64,000 nt of DNA from Halomonas sp. LBP4. GTDB lineage: Bacteria > Pseudomonadota > Gammaproteobacteria > Pseudomonadales > Halomonadaceae. Each line of letters starts with the position of its first letter. The stretch's first letter is position 1. The notes beneath the pieces were generated by a model. It did no database searches. It worked only from the letters and a program-made list of their open reading frames with translations, and was not told the DNA's origin. The stretch is taken from assembly GCF_003202205.1 (NCBI RefSeq), contig NZ_PDOG01000005.1, positions 150,178 through 214,177 of the forward strand, in the 5' to 3' direction. Position numbers and translations under genes: made by a program. Below are positions 1-8,846 of this stretch, one piece after another.

Positions 1-18
1 ATTGATAGTATCCTGATG

Positions 19-88
19 TATTAACGTCCGGCTTTGCGGCGTGCTAAAGCGAAGTGTAGGCACGTCGGTCTCGAAGCGATTGTTAGGC
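19..88 (-). other. attC-like site after HEPN cassette gene
   Basis: The segment ends in GTTAGGC (82-88), a perfect match to the integron core GTTRRRY, and begins with TATTAAC (19-25), a near match to RYYYAAC. The stop codon of the neighbouring minus-strand gene lies inside the core site. Pairing between the two halves is weak, so this is the least certain part of the call. Confidence 0.4.
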
Positions 89-1081
89 ATTGCTAGACAA
101 TTCATTTGCTACCTTATCAAGAAAAATCCGAGCAGCCCTGAAACACTCGTGGAGTGCGACTGAGTCCACTGCCTCGTACAAACCTCGATGCATTATGCCA
201 TTTCGAGTGTCTACGATATATTTGATCCACTTCTTGTCAAAGCTCTTAACCCAAGAAGCGGAGTTGAATCCCAGCTGTTTCCATCGGTCCAAGATCTGAG
301 AAAGGTTAATGCGGTTAACCATCTTTTCAAATTCATCATTCGGCGGCTCGCGAACATGCCTTTCCATAAGGCATCTAACGGAGGATTCTATCGCCACCGC
401 CAAACTAATGACTGCTCCGTGATAGTCGTGCACTCCGCGGCGGTGGTGTGCCTCAATGTAGAATTTCTCCCATATTGGAGGAAGAGCTTGGCTGGTCAAA
501 GCGGCTCCAACAGCGTTCCATTGGCGTTTAGTAATTGGGGTCTCGCTCAAGACAACCATGACATGGGGGGCCGCATAGAACCTTTGTTCAGTTTTCAAGT
601 CGATCAGATAGGAGGACCAACCATGATGCAGGTTGGATTCGAAAGGTGGAGAAATTCCGCTGTTTCCTGTTTTCCAACGGACTATTTGTTTCCAATACTC
701 AAATGCCTCTAAAATTGACTCCTCACTCTTGGTGACTAATCTCTCCAACTGTTTTTGCTTTCGTTTTGGGAAGGTGCATGGATCAACCTTTCCAAGGCTC
801 TTTCCTGGAACCGCTAACTCTTTTTCATGATCGAGGATTATATCTATCCGATGCACGGTGTATTTGAGCGGAACTGTTCTGCCTTGTTTCTTTCGCCAAG
901 ATGTCAGCTTTATGTCTTGCGAGGTGGACTTCCCGTTCTTAAGCTTTGGCTTTCGTGGAAGGCGAAGAACATACCTATGGTCCCGGAAATAGAAATCGTG
1001 ACTTTCGCCGCACAGGCTAGGTACGATACTCAAGCCCTCGATATTGCACCGCTTCCAGGTGGCTAGTTGGATACGCGTCAT
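83..1081 (-). CDS. HEPN-domain protein (putative RNase), cassette gene
   Basis: 332-aa protein. The C-terminal third (about residues 215-325) is helical and contains an R-N-x3-H motif (RNGIMHRG, about residue 292), the catalytic signature of HEPN ribonucleases; nearby EH/HE residues in the preceding helix are also typical. HEPN proteins commonly act as abortive-infection or toxin RNases, so a defence role is likely but inferred. The N-terminal two thirds are not recognised. Start: ATG at 1081 lies only about 10 bp from a perfect integron-type core (GCCTAAC, 1092-1098, read GTTAGGC on this strand), which fits cassette organisation. The stop lies in another core site at 82-88. No antitoxin gene is adjacent. 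Confidence 0.6.
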   Translation of the reverse strand: MTRIQLATWKRCNIEGLSIVPSLCGESHDFYFRDHRYVLRLPRKPKLKNGKSTSQDIKLTSWRKKQGRTVPLKYTVHRIDIILDHEKELAVPGKSLGKVDPCTFPKRKQKQLERLVTKSEESILEAFEYWKQIVRWKTGNSGISPPFESNLHHGWSSYLIDLKTEQRFYAAPHVMVVLSETPITKRQWNAVGAALTSQALPPIWEKFYIEAHHRRGVHDYHGAVISLAVAIESSVRCLMERHVREPPNDEFEKMVNRINLSQILDRWKQLGFNSASWVKSFDKKWIKYIVDTRNGIMHRGLYEAVDSVALHECFRAARIFLDKVANELSSNA

Positions 1082-1091
1082 ACGTTCGACT

Positions 1092-1157
1092 GCCTAACAG
1101 TTATTAGATGTTGGGGCCCGGGTGATTAATTACGCGCCTGCCTGGGAATCGTTAACG
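1092..1157 (-). other. attC-like core and spacer
   Basis: GCCTAAC at 1092-1098 is an exact RYYYAAC core directly upstream of the HEPN gene start. A loosely matching partner, GTTAACG, is at 1151-1157. The interior shows little self-pairing, so only the first core is well supported. It begins like the module at 15005 (CCTAACAGT-ATTA). Confidence 0.35.
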
Positions 1158-1206
1158 TATTGCTTTTTATATGAGATAATTATACTTAGGCAGCATTTCC
1201 CGGAAC

Positions 1207-1282
1207 GTCAGCTTTGGGTCGTCAGCTTCTGTAGCCACCCCATCAGCATAGGTTAACACTCCCCATTCGGCCAATAACAGAC
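1207..1282. repeat. dispersed ~80-bp repeat, copy A
   Basis: Starts GTCAGCTTTGG and ends CGGCCAATAACAGAC, short imperfect inverted ends. The internal CACCCCATCAGCATAG is shared with copies at 5847 and 10300. Non-coding, between the HEPN and HNH-NACHT genes. Confidence 0.6.
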
Positions 1283-1351
1283 TTTGCTGATGCTTCTGAG
1301 TTATCGCTCCAAGCCAATCACGAAACGTCCCGACAGCGTTCGCTCTATGAT

Positions 1352-4300
1352 TTACTCTGCTTCATTCATATGGGGGTCAGGGATCATGATCGGCCACGAC
1401 TTTCCAGATACAAGATCGGGATGACGAGGCTCGGCTTCGGGCAATCCGTATTCATCCCTGATCAAGTCAATTTGATTCAGACAGCGAGCAGCGACTTCCG
1501 ACCCGCTTCCATCTGTGGCAATCGCGAGTAGCTTCCGGCGAAGTTCGGCAACAGGGACCGGCACGACGTTGTACGCGCCTTCCCAACTTTCGGACGGTAC
1601 GTGTTCGGTGATGACTCTTTCCATGGTTCGCCAGCCGATAAAGGAACGCTTGTGATCGTTCTCAAATCTGACCAGCAAGAGCAGTCCCTCTTCGTCGGGG
1701 GTTTCAGCGACGACGCGGGCAAGCGTCGCAATTCCGGGCGAGGTCGGCCCGTCCTTCAACAGGCCGTACACATGAGCCCGCAAATCGGGGTGAGCATCAA
1801 GCAGGCTCCCGAGCTCCCTTGCCAGGTGCCAATTATCCAATGACTTGTCTTCAAAGGCGCCCTGGGCGGTCAGATCGAGGATACGACGCGCTGAAGACCT
1901 TGTCCCAAGCCGGAAGGCGGTCGCTCGCCAGCGATGGCTCGCATAGAAGCGCGCATCTTCTTCGGCCAGCTTGAACAAGACATCTTCAGCTTGTTCCAAA
2001 GGTGAATCGGCGAAGGCCCCTACCATTTCCTCCAAGAAGCGAGGTTCACGTTGCGCAGGGGGCATGCCGTGAACGACGGCCAAAGCCTCTGCGGGGCGGT
2101 TCACGAACGGCAAGAGGCGCAACCACGCTTTGAGCTCATAGCCCTCACTTTGCGTCATTATCCAAGTCTCAGTCTTGGCCGCCTCGAAGGTCTCGGCAAT
2201 GCCATCGGTCACAGCCTTCGTGTCGATTTCCTCGCCAGAAAGTACAAGGCTGAGGAGTAGATCGGCGCGTGCTCGCCTCGACGCGATGGTGATGAGCTTA
2301 CGGATGGTGCTATCGCGCCTTCCGTGCGGCAGCTGCGAGGCGACGATGCCAAGTTCGACGGCGAGTTTCTTCTGCTCGTCCGTGACGCCTTCCACGATCA
2401 GCGGCTCGATCGCGGAGAATATCACTTCCGCTTCCGCCGAAGTCTCGTCAGGATTGATAGCGCGAGCCGTGCGTTTCTCCTTCACACCCGAGAAGTCAAT
2501 GCCACCGAGAATGTGCTTTTCTGTCGGTGGTTCGTTCACGGTTCTCCATTGATCGGTAAGCACCCGCGCGGCGAGCGCACCAAAATGCTCGTCCGTTAGA
2601 TACTCTTGCATTATTGCGGCTGTTTCCGACGTTTTGATCGCCAGGAAGGCGCGCTGATATTCATGAGTCAATGGCCAACGAGCCTCGTTCACGGCCTCGC
2701 ACGGCCGCCATCTGGCGGCCTCGGCCTCTTTCCGGAAAGCTCTGTAGCGCTCAAGATTGTCGTCAAGCAGCCGCTTCAAAAGGGGTAACAGCTTCACCGA
2801 CGGGACGCGGCTCGCAAGCGTCGCGATATGGGCCTTCTGCCAGCGCTTCGCGTCGCCCGAAGCGAGCAGGCGGTTGCCCCAGTCTTCGACTAGGCTCTGA
2901 ATAGCCCGAACCGAATCCGCGTCGAAGGACCTGCCGCGATCGGTCTCGCCGTCGGGATGGCGTGAGAGCAGATCCGCCAAGCGCACTATCCCTCCGTTGT
3001 CCGCCTGCGTCGAGCGCGCAAGGACCGCGGCAACGAGGCTTGGACCCGGCACATGTGCGATGCGGGTTTCCATCCCTCTGTAAGTTTCACCTGCTGCGCG
3101 GTCGTATTTGTCGCCTACTCGCAGACGCGATCCAACGTCGAGCAACGCGTCAACCAAGCGGCCGACGGCCTCCGGCCCAAGCACTGAGGCGGCAGCTTCC
3201 GCGCGATCGTCATGGCAGGTGGGATTAGCCAGCGCCAGTTGAAGCAGCGCTTCATCTTCCAGAGTGAACCCGGCGGACGCCAGAATATCGTCCGCGCCAT
3301 AGAACAGTGAGCGGCCCGCGCGTACGCGCGCCAGGAGGCCGTCCACGACCGCACACGGATAACGGCTGCGCGCTTCATAGATGAGTTGTACCCTGGCGTC
3401 TTGCCTCTGTTCGATTTCCATCGTGCTGATGATGTTGGACAGCTCGGCGCTGTGGTCCTCAGTGCTCCGCGAGTACACAATCACACGCAACCGATCAGCG
3501 GCCGACGTTTTTTCCACCTCCTGCCGCTCTTGCGCCGCCACGAGTCCTTTTCTGACCAATTCGTCCGTCACCTCATCGACGAGGCCCTTGCTCGCGATCA
3601 GGTCGAAAGTTTTGTCGCCCGCCTCTCGCAACACATCGGCAACATGGCGGTCCGCGCGCCGGAATGCTAGCGCATCGACAACTGAGGCCTGCACCTCAGG
3701 GTCAGGGTCGTTCATAGCAATCGCAGTCGCAAGATCGAGGCCATCCATGCCGCTGTGCGAGGCTATCTCGCTCAGTACGATAATTCGCGCCTTCGGAGAC
3801 AAGGACCTGATCTTCTTCTTGGCGTCTTTTCCAAGGATCGACGGTCTGAACCGTCGGCAATTGCGCAGTGCGTTGAGGCTGATCTGCTTGTTTTCGTCGG
3901 TAATGAGCGGCCAGACCGCATCGAGGAATTCGGGTCGGCCCGACGTCAGCATGAAGCGGAAAGCGCGATCCACTTTTCCGGGCGCGTGCCAGCGCGCCAC
4001 GAGTCCTTGAATGGTCGCAGCAATCTGCGTCCACACTTCTTCAGTGGAACGGAAGATCATCTCGGCGGCGAGGATGGGATCCACCTCGAACGCGGCGATG
4101 ATCGCCTTGCCACACGCGGTACGCTGGTGCATGTCGCCGCGTGTCAGACGCTCGACAGCAAAGAGGATGGCTTCCTCCCATGCGGGGAGGTTGAACACCT
4201 CCGCCTTCAGTGTCTCACGCGCTTTAGGATCGTCGATCTCGGTGATGATCCGGCGCTCGGCCGAATGAGAGGAGTACCATTCCTGAAACTGCTGGTGCTG

Positions 4301-5716
4301 GAACGAGTAGCCGGGCGTGTCGCCCATACGCGTCAGCACGTGGTTGCTGACGAGCACATCGAGCACCGCGTCGGGCTGTGGCTTGATCGTGATCTGCCCG
4401 TTATCGGCCAGAAGGGTTTCCGTCATGAAGATCGATCGCCGCGCATTACTCTCGGCGATGGCCGTGTTTGCCGTCTGCGTGGCGAAGACGGCGAGACCGT
4501 CGAGATAGTCCTGCTGTAAGCCTTGCACAGTGGCGCACAGCGCTTCCGCGCGGCTCGCGTCCTTCTCGTGCGCAGACACGAAGTGCCCCAACACCTCCTC
4601 CTTGGTCGTCGGGAACGGGGCGTTTTCAGGGAGCAATAGTAGCGATGTCAGATAGAGGGGAGTCGTCACAAGCTCGCGCACGCCCGCCGTGCGCCAAGCC
4701 TGATCCAAAACCTTCGCACCTGCGTCGCTGCGCATCGCGACAGCGATCTGCATTTGCTGCTCTTCGTTGAGCGGCAGGAGATCGACGCGTGTTCCTCCGA
4801 AAGGAATGTCGAGGACTTGCCTGCGCGTCGACACGACGAGGCCGAGTTCCGGTAACTCCGCCTTGAGCCTGGAGACCTGCACGCGCGCACGGGCCCGCGA
4901 TTGCGTGTCCAGCTCGTTCCAGCCGTCGAGTAGCAGCACGATTCCGTGCTGGACGGCAGTCTTGCGAAAGTCATCTTCCGAGATTCCACGGAACGCCTGA
5001 CGCTTGAGGACCGACTCCAGAACCGTCGCACCTTCCGTCGCCCAATCGCCGAGTGGCACGACGATGGGCATGTCCTTGCTGCTGGCCAGCATGCCTTCGG
5101 CGATCTGGAAGAGTGTCGTGGTCTTGCCCATGCCGGGCCCGGCAACGAGGATCAGATCATCCAGCGACGTGACCGCCCTCGCGAGCGCGCTTGTCGTCAC
5201 TGGGTCATCAAACCCATCTACTTCCAACGTGAGAGCAACTGACGTGGATGGCCATTTCACGGTCTGTTGGAAGACCTTGAGATCTGCTTCTGCGGCGGTC
5301 CGAATACGTGCCGCCAACTGGGTGTCTCCGGCAACCGCAGGCCCACGCGGCACTTCGTTACGCAGCACGCGGCGCCATGACTCGATTTCCGCCTGTCTCT
5401 TCCATTCGCGGAGCCGCCCGATAGTGAATTCCGGATCGGTGGAGTCGATCGCCTTGCCGTGATCGCGGCACATCCAGATGCCGTTCCTCGCGGAAGAGCG
5501 CTCCTCTGGTGACATAGTCTCATCGTAGCGTGGGCCGCCGGGCGCAGCCGCACAGATGTGGGCCGCCGTGCCGATGTTGATTTCGCCTTCGCCGTCCGAC
5601 GTTGCACCGACCGTCGGCGTGCGACACGTTGGAAACGAGCACAGCCAGCCAGCCCGCTTCGCGATCTGTAGCCTGGTCCTCTCAGTGAAATCGTCTCTAT
5701 TCCTGCGTTTCGCCAT
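1352..5716 (-). CDS. HNH-NACHT protein, NLR-like anti-phage STAND ATPase
   Basis: 1454-aa protein with three parts. Residues ~20-92 carry an HNH-like zinc nuclease domain (C26, C31, AAHIC at 52-56, C83, H86) of the type placed at the N-terminus of several defence proteins. Residues ~165-480 form a NACHT-type STAND NTPase: Walker A GPGMGKTT at 193-200 and Walker B LLLDGWNE at 261-268. The remainder, about 900 residues, is leucine- and alanine-rich helical solenoid (HEAT-like), the usual ligand-sensing part. Bacterial NACHT proteins (bNACHT) sense phage proteins and then trigger cell death or DNA degradation; here the effector would be the HNH domain. That mechanism is inferred. It is a single-gene module in an array of same-strand genes, with no obvious strong ribosome binding site before the ATG at 5716. 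Confidence 0.8.
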   Translation of the reverse strand: MAKRRNRDDFTERTRLQIAKRAGWLCSFPTCRTPTVGATSDGEGEINIGTAAHICAAAPGGPRYDETMSPEERSSARNGIWMCRDHGKAIDSTDPEFTIGRLREWKRQAEIESWRRVLRNEVPRGPAVAGDTQLAARIRTAAEADLKVFQQTVKWPSTSVALTLEVDGFDDPVTTSALARAVTSLDDLILVAGPGMGKTTTLFQIAEGMLASSKDMPIVVPLGDWATEGATVLESVLKRQAFRGISEDDFRKTAVQHGIVLLLDGWNELDTQSRARARVQVSRLKAELPELGLVVSTRRQVLDIPFGGTRVDLLPLNEEQQMQIAVAMRSDAGAKVLDQAWRTAGVRELVTTPLYLTSLLLLPENAPFPTTKEEVLGHFVSAHEKDASRAEALCATVQGLQQDYLDGLAVFATQTANTAIAESNARRSIFMTETLLADNGQITIKPQPDAVLDVLVSNHVLTRMGDTPGYSFQHQQFQEWYSSHSAERRIITEIDDPKARETLKAEVFNLPAWEEAILFAVERLTRGDMHQRTACGKAIIAAFEVDPILAAEMIFRSTEEVWTQIAATIQGLVARWHAPGKVDRAFRFMLTSGRPEFLDAVWPLITDENKQISLNALRNCRRFRPSILGKDAKKKIRSLSPKARIIVLSEIASHSGMDGLDLATAIAMNDPDPEVQASVVDALAFRRADRHVADVLREAGDKTFDLIASKGLVDEVTDELVRKGLVAAQERQEVEKTSAADRLRVIVYSRSTEDHSAELSNIISTMEIEQRQDARVQLIYEARSRYPCAVVDGLLARVRAGRSLFYGADDILASAGFTLEDEALLQLALANPTCHDDRAEAAASVLGPEAVGRLVDALLDVGSRLRVGDKYDRAAGETYRGMETRIAHVPGPSLVAAVLARSTQADNGGIVRLADLLSRHPDGETDRGRSFDADSVRAIQSLVEDWGNRLLASGDAKRWQKAHIATLASRVPSVKLLPLLKRLLDDNLERYRAFRKEAEAARWRPCEAVNEARWPLTHEYQRAFLAIKTSETAAIMQEYLTDEHFGALAARVLTDQWRTVNEPPTEKHILGGIDFSGVKEKRTARAINPDETSAEAEVIFSAIEPLIVEGVTDEQKKLAVELGIVASQLPHGRRDSTIRKLITIASRRARADLLLSLVLSGEEIDTKAVTDGIAETFEAAKTETWIMTQSEGYELKAWLRLLPFVNRPAEALAVVHGMPPAQREPRFLEEMVGAFADSPLEQAEDVLFKLAEEDARFYASHRWRATAFRLGTRSSARRILDLTAQGAFEDKSLDNWHLARELGSLLDAHPDLRAHVYGLLKDGPTSPGIATLARVVAETPDEEGLLLLVRFENDHKRSFIGWRTMERVITEHVPSESWEGAYNVVPVPVAELRRKLLAIATDGSGSEVAARCLNQIDLIRDEYGLPEAEPRHPDLVSGKSWPIMIPDPHMNEAE

Positions 5717-5846
5717 TATGTATGTACGGTTACACGGATTCGCTGTAACTAACCGGAATTTAACAAGCTAACGGATCGTGCTGTATAGGATCAAGTTGCC
5801 GGTGCGGACTCAATATCGAAACCTAACTTTTCAACAAGTCGAGTGC

Positions 5847-5920
5847 CCAGTTTGGGTCATCAACTGCCCCAGCACCCCCATCAGCATAGACTAAAGTTCC
5901 TCACTCGGCCATAAGCGGAC
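5847..5920. repeat. dispersed ~80-bp repeat, copy B
   Basis: Contains TTTGGGTCATCAACTGCCCC, CACCCCCATCAGCATAG, CTAAAGTTCC and ends CGGCCATAAGCGGAC. Aligns by eye with the copies at 1207 and 10300. Non-coding, between the HNH-NACHT gene start and the next gene. Confidence 0.6.
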
Positions 5921-5958
5921 ATATGGAACAGCCACACACCATAAAATTTATATACATC

Positions 5959-6669
5959 CTATTTAGCAGATGCGTTATTCAGTGTTTCCATCAGAACATT
6001 TGAAATAAAGCTACAAGCTTCTGTTAGACTCATTGGGTCATTGGGCGAATTGAACTTACCTGCAGCATGTCGCGCATCTTTCCCAGCCATCTCTGCACAA
6101 TTTGCAGAACGGGTAAAACGTTCGCGCTGTTTGGCAGAGCATAGTCCGCTTTTATTAACATGCTGTCCAAGATGTCTCTCAATATCCTCAAGTATCCGAT
6201 ACAGACGAGGCCATGTTTTAAGAGGGTCACCCCATAAAGCCAGCGCTGTCCGCAAATGATAGTTATTAATAGCGCCAGAAAGTAGCTCTTGCCCCTGTAT
6301 TATAGCAAGCTCCTCTAAACTCTGGCCGCCGACAACAGGGACAGCCTTTACTTTCGAGCGAATCGTAATAACAGTGGATGCAGGATTATACCTTGCACGC
6401 TTACCATCATCTGTCTCTTTAATCACTTCTAAATCAGTTGGCCTACGATGGCCCGGGCATAAAAGTGATATTACAGCCGAGAACTCATCGATGACTTGAA
6501 GCGCCATATCTTGGATTTTTGAAAACTCTTCATGCGATTTGAATGCAGGCCCAGTAAGATATACGGACCCATCCTCTTCAAACGAGAAAACATCACCATC
6601 AGGAAACCAACGAGGGAACTCTTCAAGATCAAAATGATCCCCACACAACCTAATCAACCATCGAGCCAT
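5959..6669 (-). CDS. uncharacterised protein, possibly HEPN-like
   Basis: 236-aa protein of unknown function. ATG at 6669 follows a strong purine-rich Shine-Dalgarno (GAGGGAGGGGG). No signal peptide or membrane segment. The C-terminal half is helical and ends with a pattern (F-T-R-S-A-N, then K-D-A-R-H-A) reminiscent of helical HEPN-type or Abi-associated proteins, but no clear R-x4-6-H motif can be assigned, so this is only a suggestion. The gene is AT-rich relative to the backbone and sits alone between two non-coding repeats in the defence-rich array, suggesting a single-gene cassette. Confidence 0.5.
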   Translation of the reverse strand: MARWLIRLCGDHFDLEEFPRWFPDGDVFSFEEDGSVYLTGPAFKSHEEFSKIQDMALQVIDEFSAVISLLCPGHRRPTDLEVIKETDDGKRARYNPASTVITIRSKVKAVPVVGGQSLEELAIIQGQELLSGAINNYHLRTALALWGDPLKTWPRLYRILEDIERHLGQHVNKSGLCSAKQRERFTRSANCAEMAGKDARHAAGKFNSPNDPMSLTEACSFISNVLMETLNNASAK

Positions 6670-6822
6670 TTCCCCCTCCCTCAGAGGCTGAAAAACTATA
6701 TTCTACATAAAACGTCAGATTGAATTATCGCTTCCGGCCAGGAGCTGACCTTCAGAAAATGCTAAAGCATTCCTAAGAAAGAAAAGTGATTGCCCTCTCT
6801 CTGCCCTGAATGGAGTGTTGCT

Positions 6823-7674
6823 TTACTCGGTTGCGAAACAGTGATAAGAGCGGGATAGCGTTCCGCGCGGTATGTAGGCATAGAGATCCATCTCGCCGTA
6901 TTCAGCCAGTTTGGCATAAGCCGAGGTTTCGTTCGATTCCATTATTTCTTGCTCTTCTTTTTGCTTATTTTTGATGCTGGATATCTCTTCTTCTAGCTTG
7001 GCTATATTACTCATCAAATTTTCACGACTTTGTAAAACAAAGTTATTGCGTGACAAGTCATCCTGCAGAGTAGCAAGCTCTGTTTCTTTGCTAATTAGTT
7101 CGAAGGAATATCTGAAATCATTACCCATGGTGTGAGTACCAACAGCAAGCTGCCAAGTGTTAAGTTCCAGTCCAGACATTCTTTGGCTGCGTACGTAATA
7201 GTCTTCATTCATATGGATGGGGACTTGGAGCTCGTCAGTATTTGTGTAACGATATCTTTCCTCAAGAAAGTCAATTTCTATTCGCATGTTTCCTGTGACA
7301 TAACTGTATTGGGGATGAAATAGGGATGGCGTGTTGCTGATATCTTGTCCACCTATTCCTTGAATCTCATGAGACTTTCTGAGACGTGATATATCAGGTG
7401 GAGCAATTCTCATCAGCTCTTCAAAGGAAATTCCGCCATCGCGAATCTCAATATCGTTAATCCTAACCCAGTCAAGGCCTTCTTTCACATAAAGCTCTCC
7501 GGGGGTCAGTATATTGCTTCGAAACTTGTAGTCTTCACTTTGGCACCGAAAGGTTATCTCAGATGTAAAGAATGAGCTCTTCACATCTTGGTATTGGCTG
7601 TAAAGCGACTCGCCTTGCTGTCCATAAACATCAATGGAGAGCATCAGCAGTATGTAGGGTAGAAATTTTATCAT
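6823..7674 (-). CDS. secreted coiled-coil protein of unknown function
   Basis: 283-aa protein. The N-terminus (about 19 residues, K then a leucine/isoleucine-rich core ending near VYGQ) is a typical Sec signal peptide, so the product is probably periplasmic. Residues about 205-255 are charged and heptad-like, rich in E, K and L, predicting a coiled coil. No catalytic motif is recognisable. AT-rich, on the same strand as its neighbours and separated from them by non-coding spacers. Most of the array is defence-related, but nothing in this sequence proves such a role; envelope-located exclusion or an unrelated cargo function are both possible. Confidence 0.55.
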   Translation of the reverse strand: MIKFLPYILLMLSIDVYGQQGESLYSQYQDVKSSFFTSEITFRCQSEDYKFRSNILTPGELYVKEGLDWVRINDIEIRDGGISFEELMRIAPPDISRLRKSHEIQGIGGQDISNTPSLFHPQYSYVTGNMRIEIDFLEERYRYTNTDELQVPIHMNEDYYVRSQRMSGLELNTWQLAVGTHTMGNDFRYSFELISKETELATLQDDLSRNNFVLQSRENLMSNIAKLEEEISSIKNKQKEEQEIMESNETSAYAKLAEYGEMDLYAYIPRGTLSRSYHCFATE

Positions 7675-7699
7675 TATGGCGACCTATTTATGAGCGAGG

Positions 7700-7729
7700 A
7701 CTAAAGTTCACTATCGGCCAATAGCGGAC
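7700..7729. repeat. dispersed repeat, partial copy C
   Basis: Only the right part is kept: CTAAAGTTCA then CGGCCAATAGCGGAC (7715-7729), followed 14 bp later by the attC-like site at 7744. Confidence 0.5.
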
Positions 7730-7743
7730 TATCAGCGACACCT

Positions 7744-7811
7744 GATATAACGCTGCCGTTCAGGTACGGTGCGCCGCAGGCGCAGCGTCGCCTGCAACGG
7801 TTGGTTATATC
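7744..7811 (-). other. attC-like palindrome
   Basis: A 68-bp element with perfect 8-bp inverted ends (GATATAAC at 7744-7751 and GTTATATC at 7804-7811) and an inner imperfect stem (CCGTT-CAGG against CCTGCAACGG, and GCGCC against GGCGC) with unpaired bases on one arm, as in attC sites. The stop codon of the next minus-strand gene overlaps the core, the same arrangement as at 82-88. The cores deviate from RYYYAAC/GTTRRRY at one or two positions. Confidence 0.65.
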
Positions 7812-8758
7812 TTGGTTAGGTCGAAAGGTAGATCAAACTTTGCGTACTCTGCGATGTCCGCTACAAAGGATTCCCAGTCATGCCTCACGACTCGCTTCGC
7901 GACATAGTGGGCGGCCATTAGCGAGAACGTACCACTTACCGCACCGAGATCGGTAACGAGTTGAGTCAATCGGCCTGTGTTATCACCACCGTAAGATAGA
8001 TAGATTGCGTCTCGATAGTTGGCCTTTCCTCGGTACCGAAAAGCCTGAACCAGGAAGTTCAGATACGCCGGTCCGAGCTTAGCGTCTCTCAACGCCTTCG
8101 CAGCGTTCGACCGAAAGCTGTTGAATCCACCCTGCTTGTAGGCAGAACTATCCTTGACTTGCTCCTCGAGGCGCCATTGTTCGTATTCCGCTGTACCCTT
8201 CAGGTAAGAATAAGCCGCACCAAAGGCCATTTTACGATTTTTTGGTTCCAAGTTCAGATCATGTGTATTGTCGCACCGGAGATCGCGCATCACTTCCTGC
8301 ACATTCTTAGGGGTTATGTCAGAAATGTTCAGGTCGAACGGGGACTTTACCAAACGAGCAGTTACCAGTTCGGATTGCCAAACTTTTCCCGCTGCAGCGT
8401 GTGATTGCGGGTCTGCACCGGACGACGCAGCAAGCATTGCCTTGGCGGCATAATAGATTGCGTAGTACCAGGCGATGATAGCAGAACGCACAACTGGATA
8501 CGGATTTTGAATCACTTTCATGCTGTCGAGTGCGCTTACGTTGTGCATAGACATCGTGAGGCATTCGTAGGCAAGCGAGTCAGCTTCCTCGTTTACACGC
8601 CTTCTCTTCACGTCTCGGTAGAATTGCCTGAGATCCTCATGGAAAAAACCACTCTCAGTGAGAATCGCCAAGCCACGCATCCAATTCACAGTTCCCTGGA
8701 ATGCGAAACGAGGCTTTGGCTGGTCCCCGTGGTTAAATAGCTTGTTCAGTAGCCACAT
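7805..8758 (-). CDS. uncharacterised protein with HEPN-like features
   Basis: Protein of 317 aa from the ATG at 8758; a TTG at 8770 in frame would add four residues, and neither has a convincing ribosome binding site. An early helix contains the pattern I-x-A-W-Y-Y-A-I-Y-Y-A-A-K-A-M-L, and near the C-terminus there is Y-R-G-K-A-N-Y-R-D-A, both reminiscent of HEPN-fold proteins of the type that host small nucleotidyl/RNase activities. A strict R-x4-6-H catalytic motif is not visible, so the assignment is tentative. No membrane segments. It is bracketed by attC-like palindromes at 7744 and 8794, consistent with a single-gene cassette. Confidence 0.5.
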   Translation of the reverse strand: MWLLNKLFNHGDQPKPRFAFQGTVNWMRGLAILTESGFFHEDLRQFYRDVKRRRVNEEADSLAYECLTMSMHNVSALDSMKVIQNPYPVVRSAIIAWYYAIYYAAKAMLAASSGADPQSHAAAGKVWQSELVTARLVKSPFDLNISDITPKNVQEVMRDLRCDNTHDLNLEPKNRKMAFGAAYSYLKGTAEYEQWRLEEQVKDSSAYKQGGFNSFRSNAAKALRDAKLGPAYLNFLVQAFRYRGKANYRDAIYLSYGGDNTGRLTQLVTDLGAVSGTFSLMAAHYVAKRVVRHDWESFVADIAEYAKFDLPFDLTKI

Positions 8759-8793
8759 AGACTGCACCAAGAAATATCGTCCACGTTCAGGTG

Positions 8794-8846
8794 CGTTTGA
8801 CCCGATGTGTGCCCAGCGGCAGCAAGGGCACGCATCGGGTCAAACG
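8794..8846 (-). other. long hairpin, degenerate attC-like site
   Basis: Arms CGTTTGACCCGATG (8794-8807) and CATCGGGTCAAACG (8833-8846) are perfect complements, extended inward by TGTGCCC/GGGCACG with one bulge. Flanking sequence (GTTCAGGTG to the left, CTTGCAACGG to the right) matches the arms of the attC-like site at 7744. The stop of the next gene (8840-8842) lies in the right arm. It could also act as a terminator. Confidence 0.5.
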
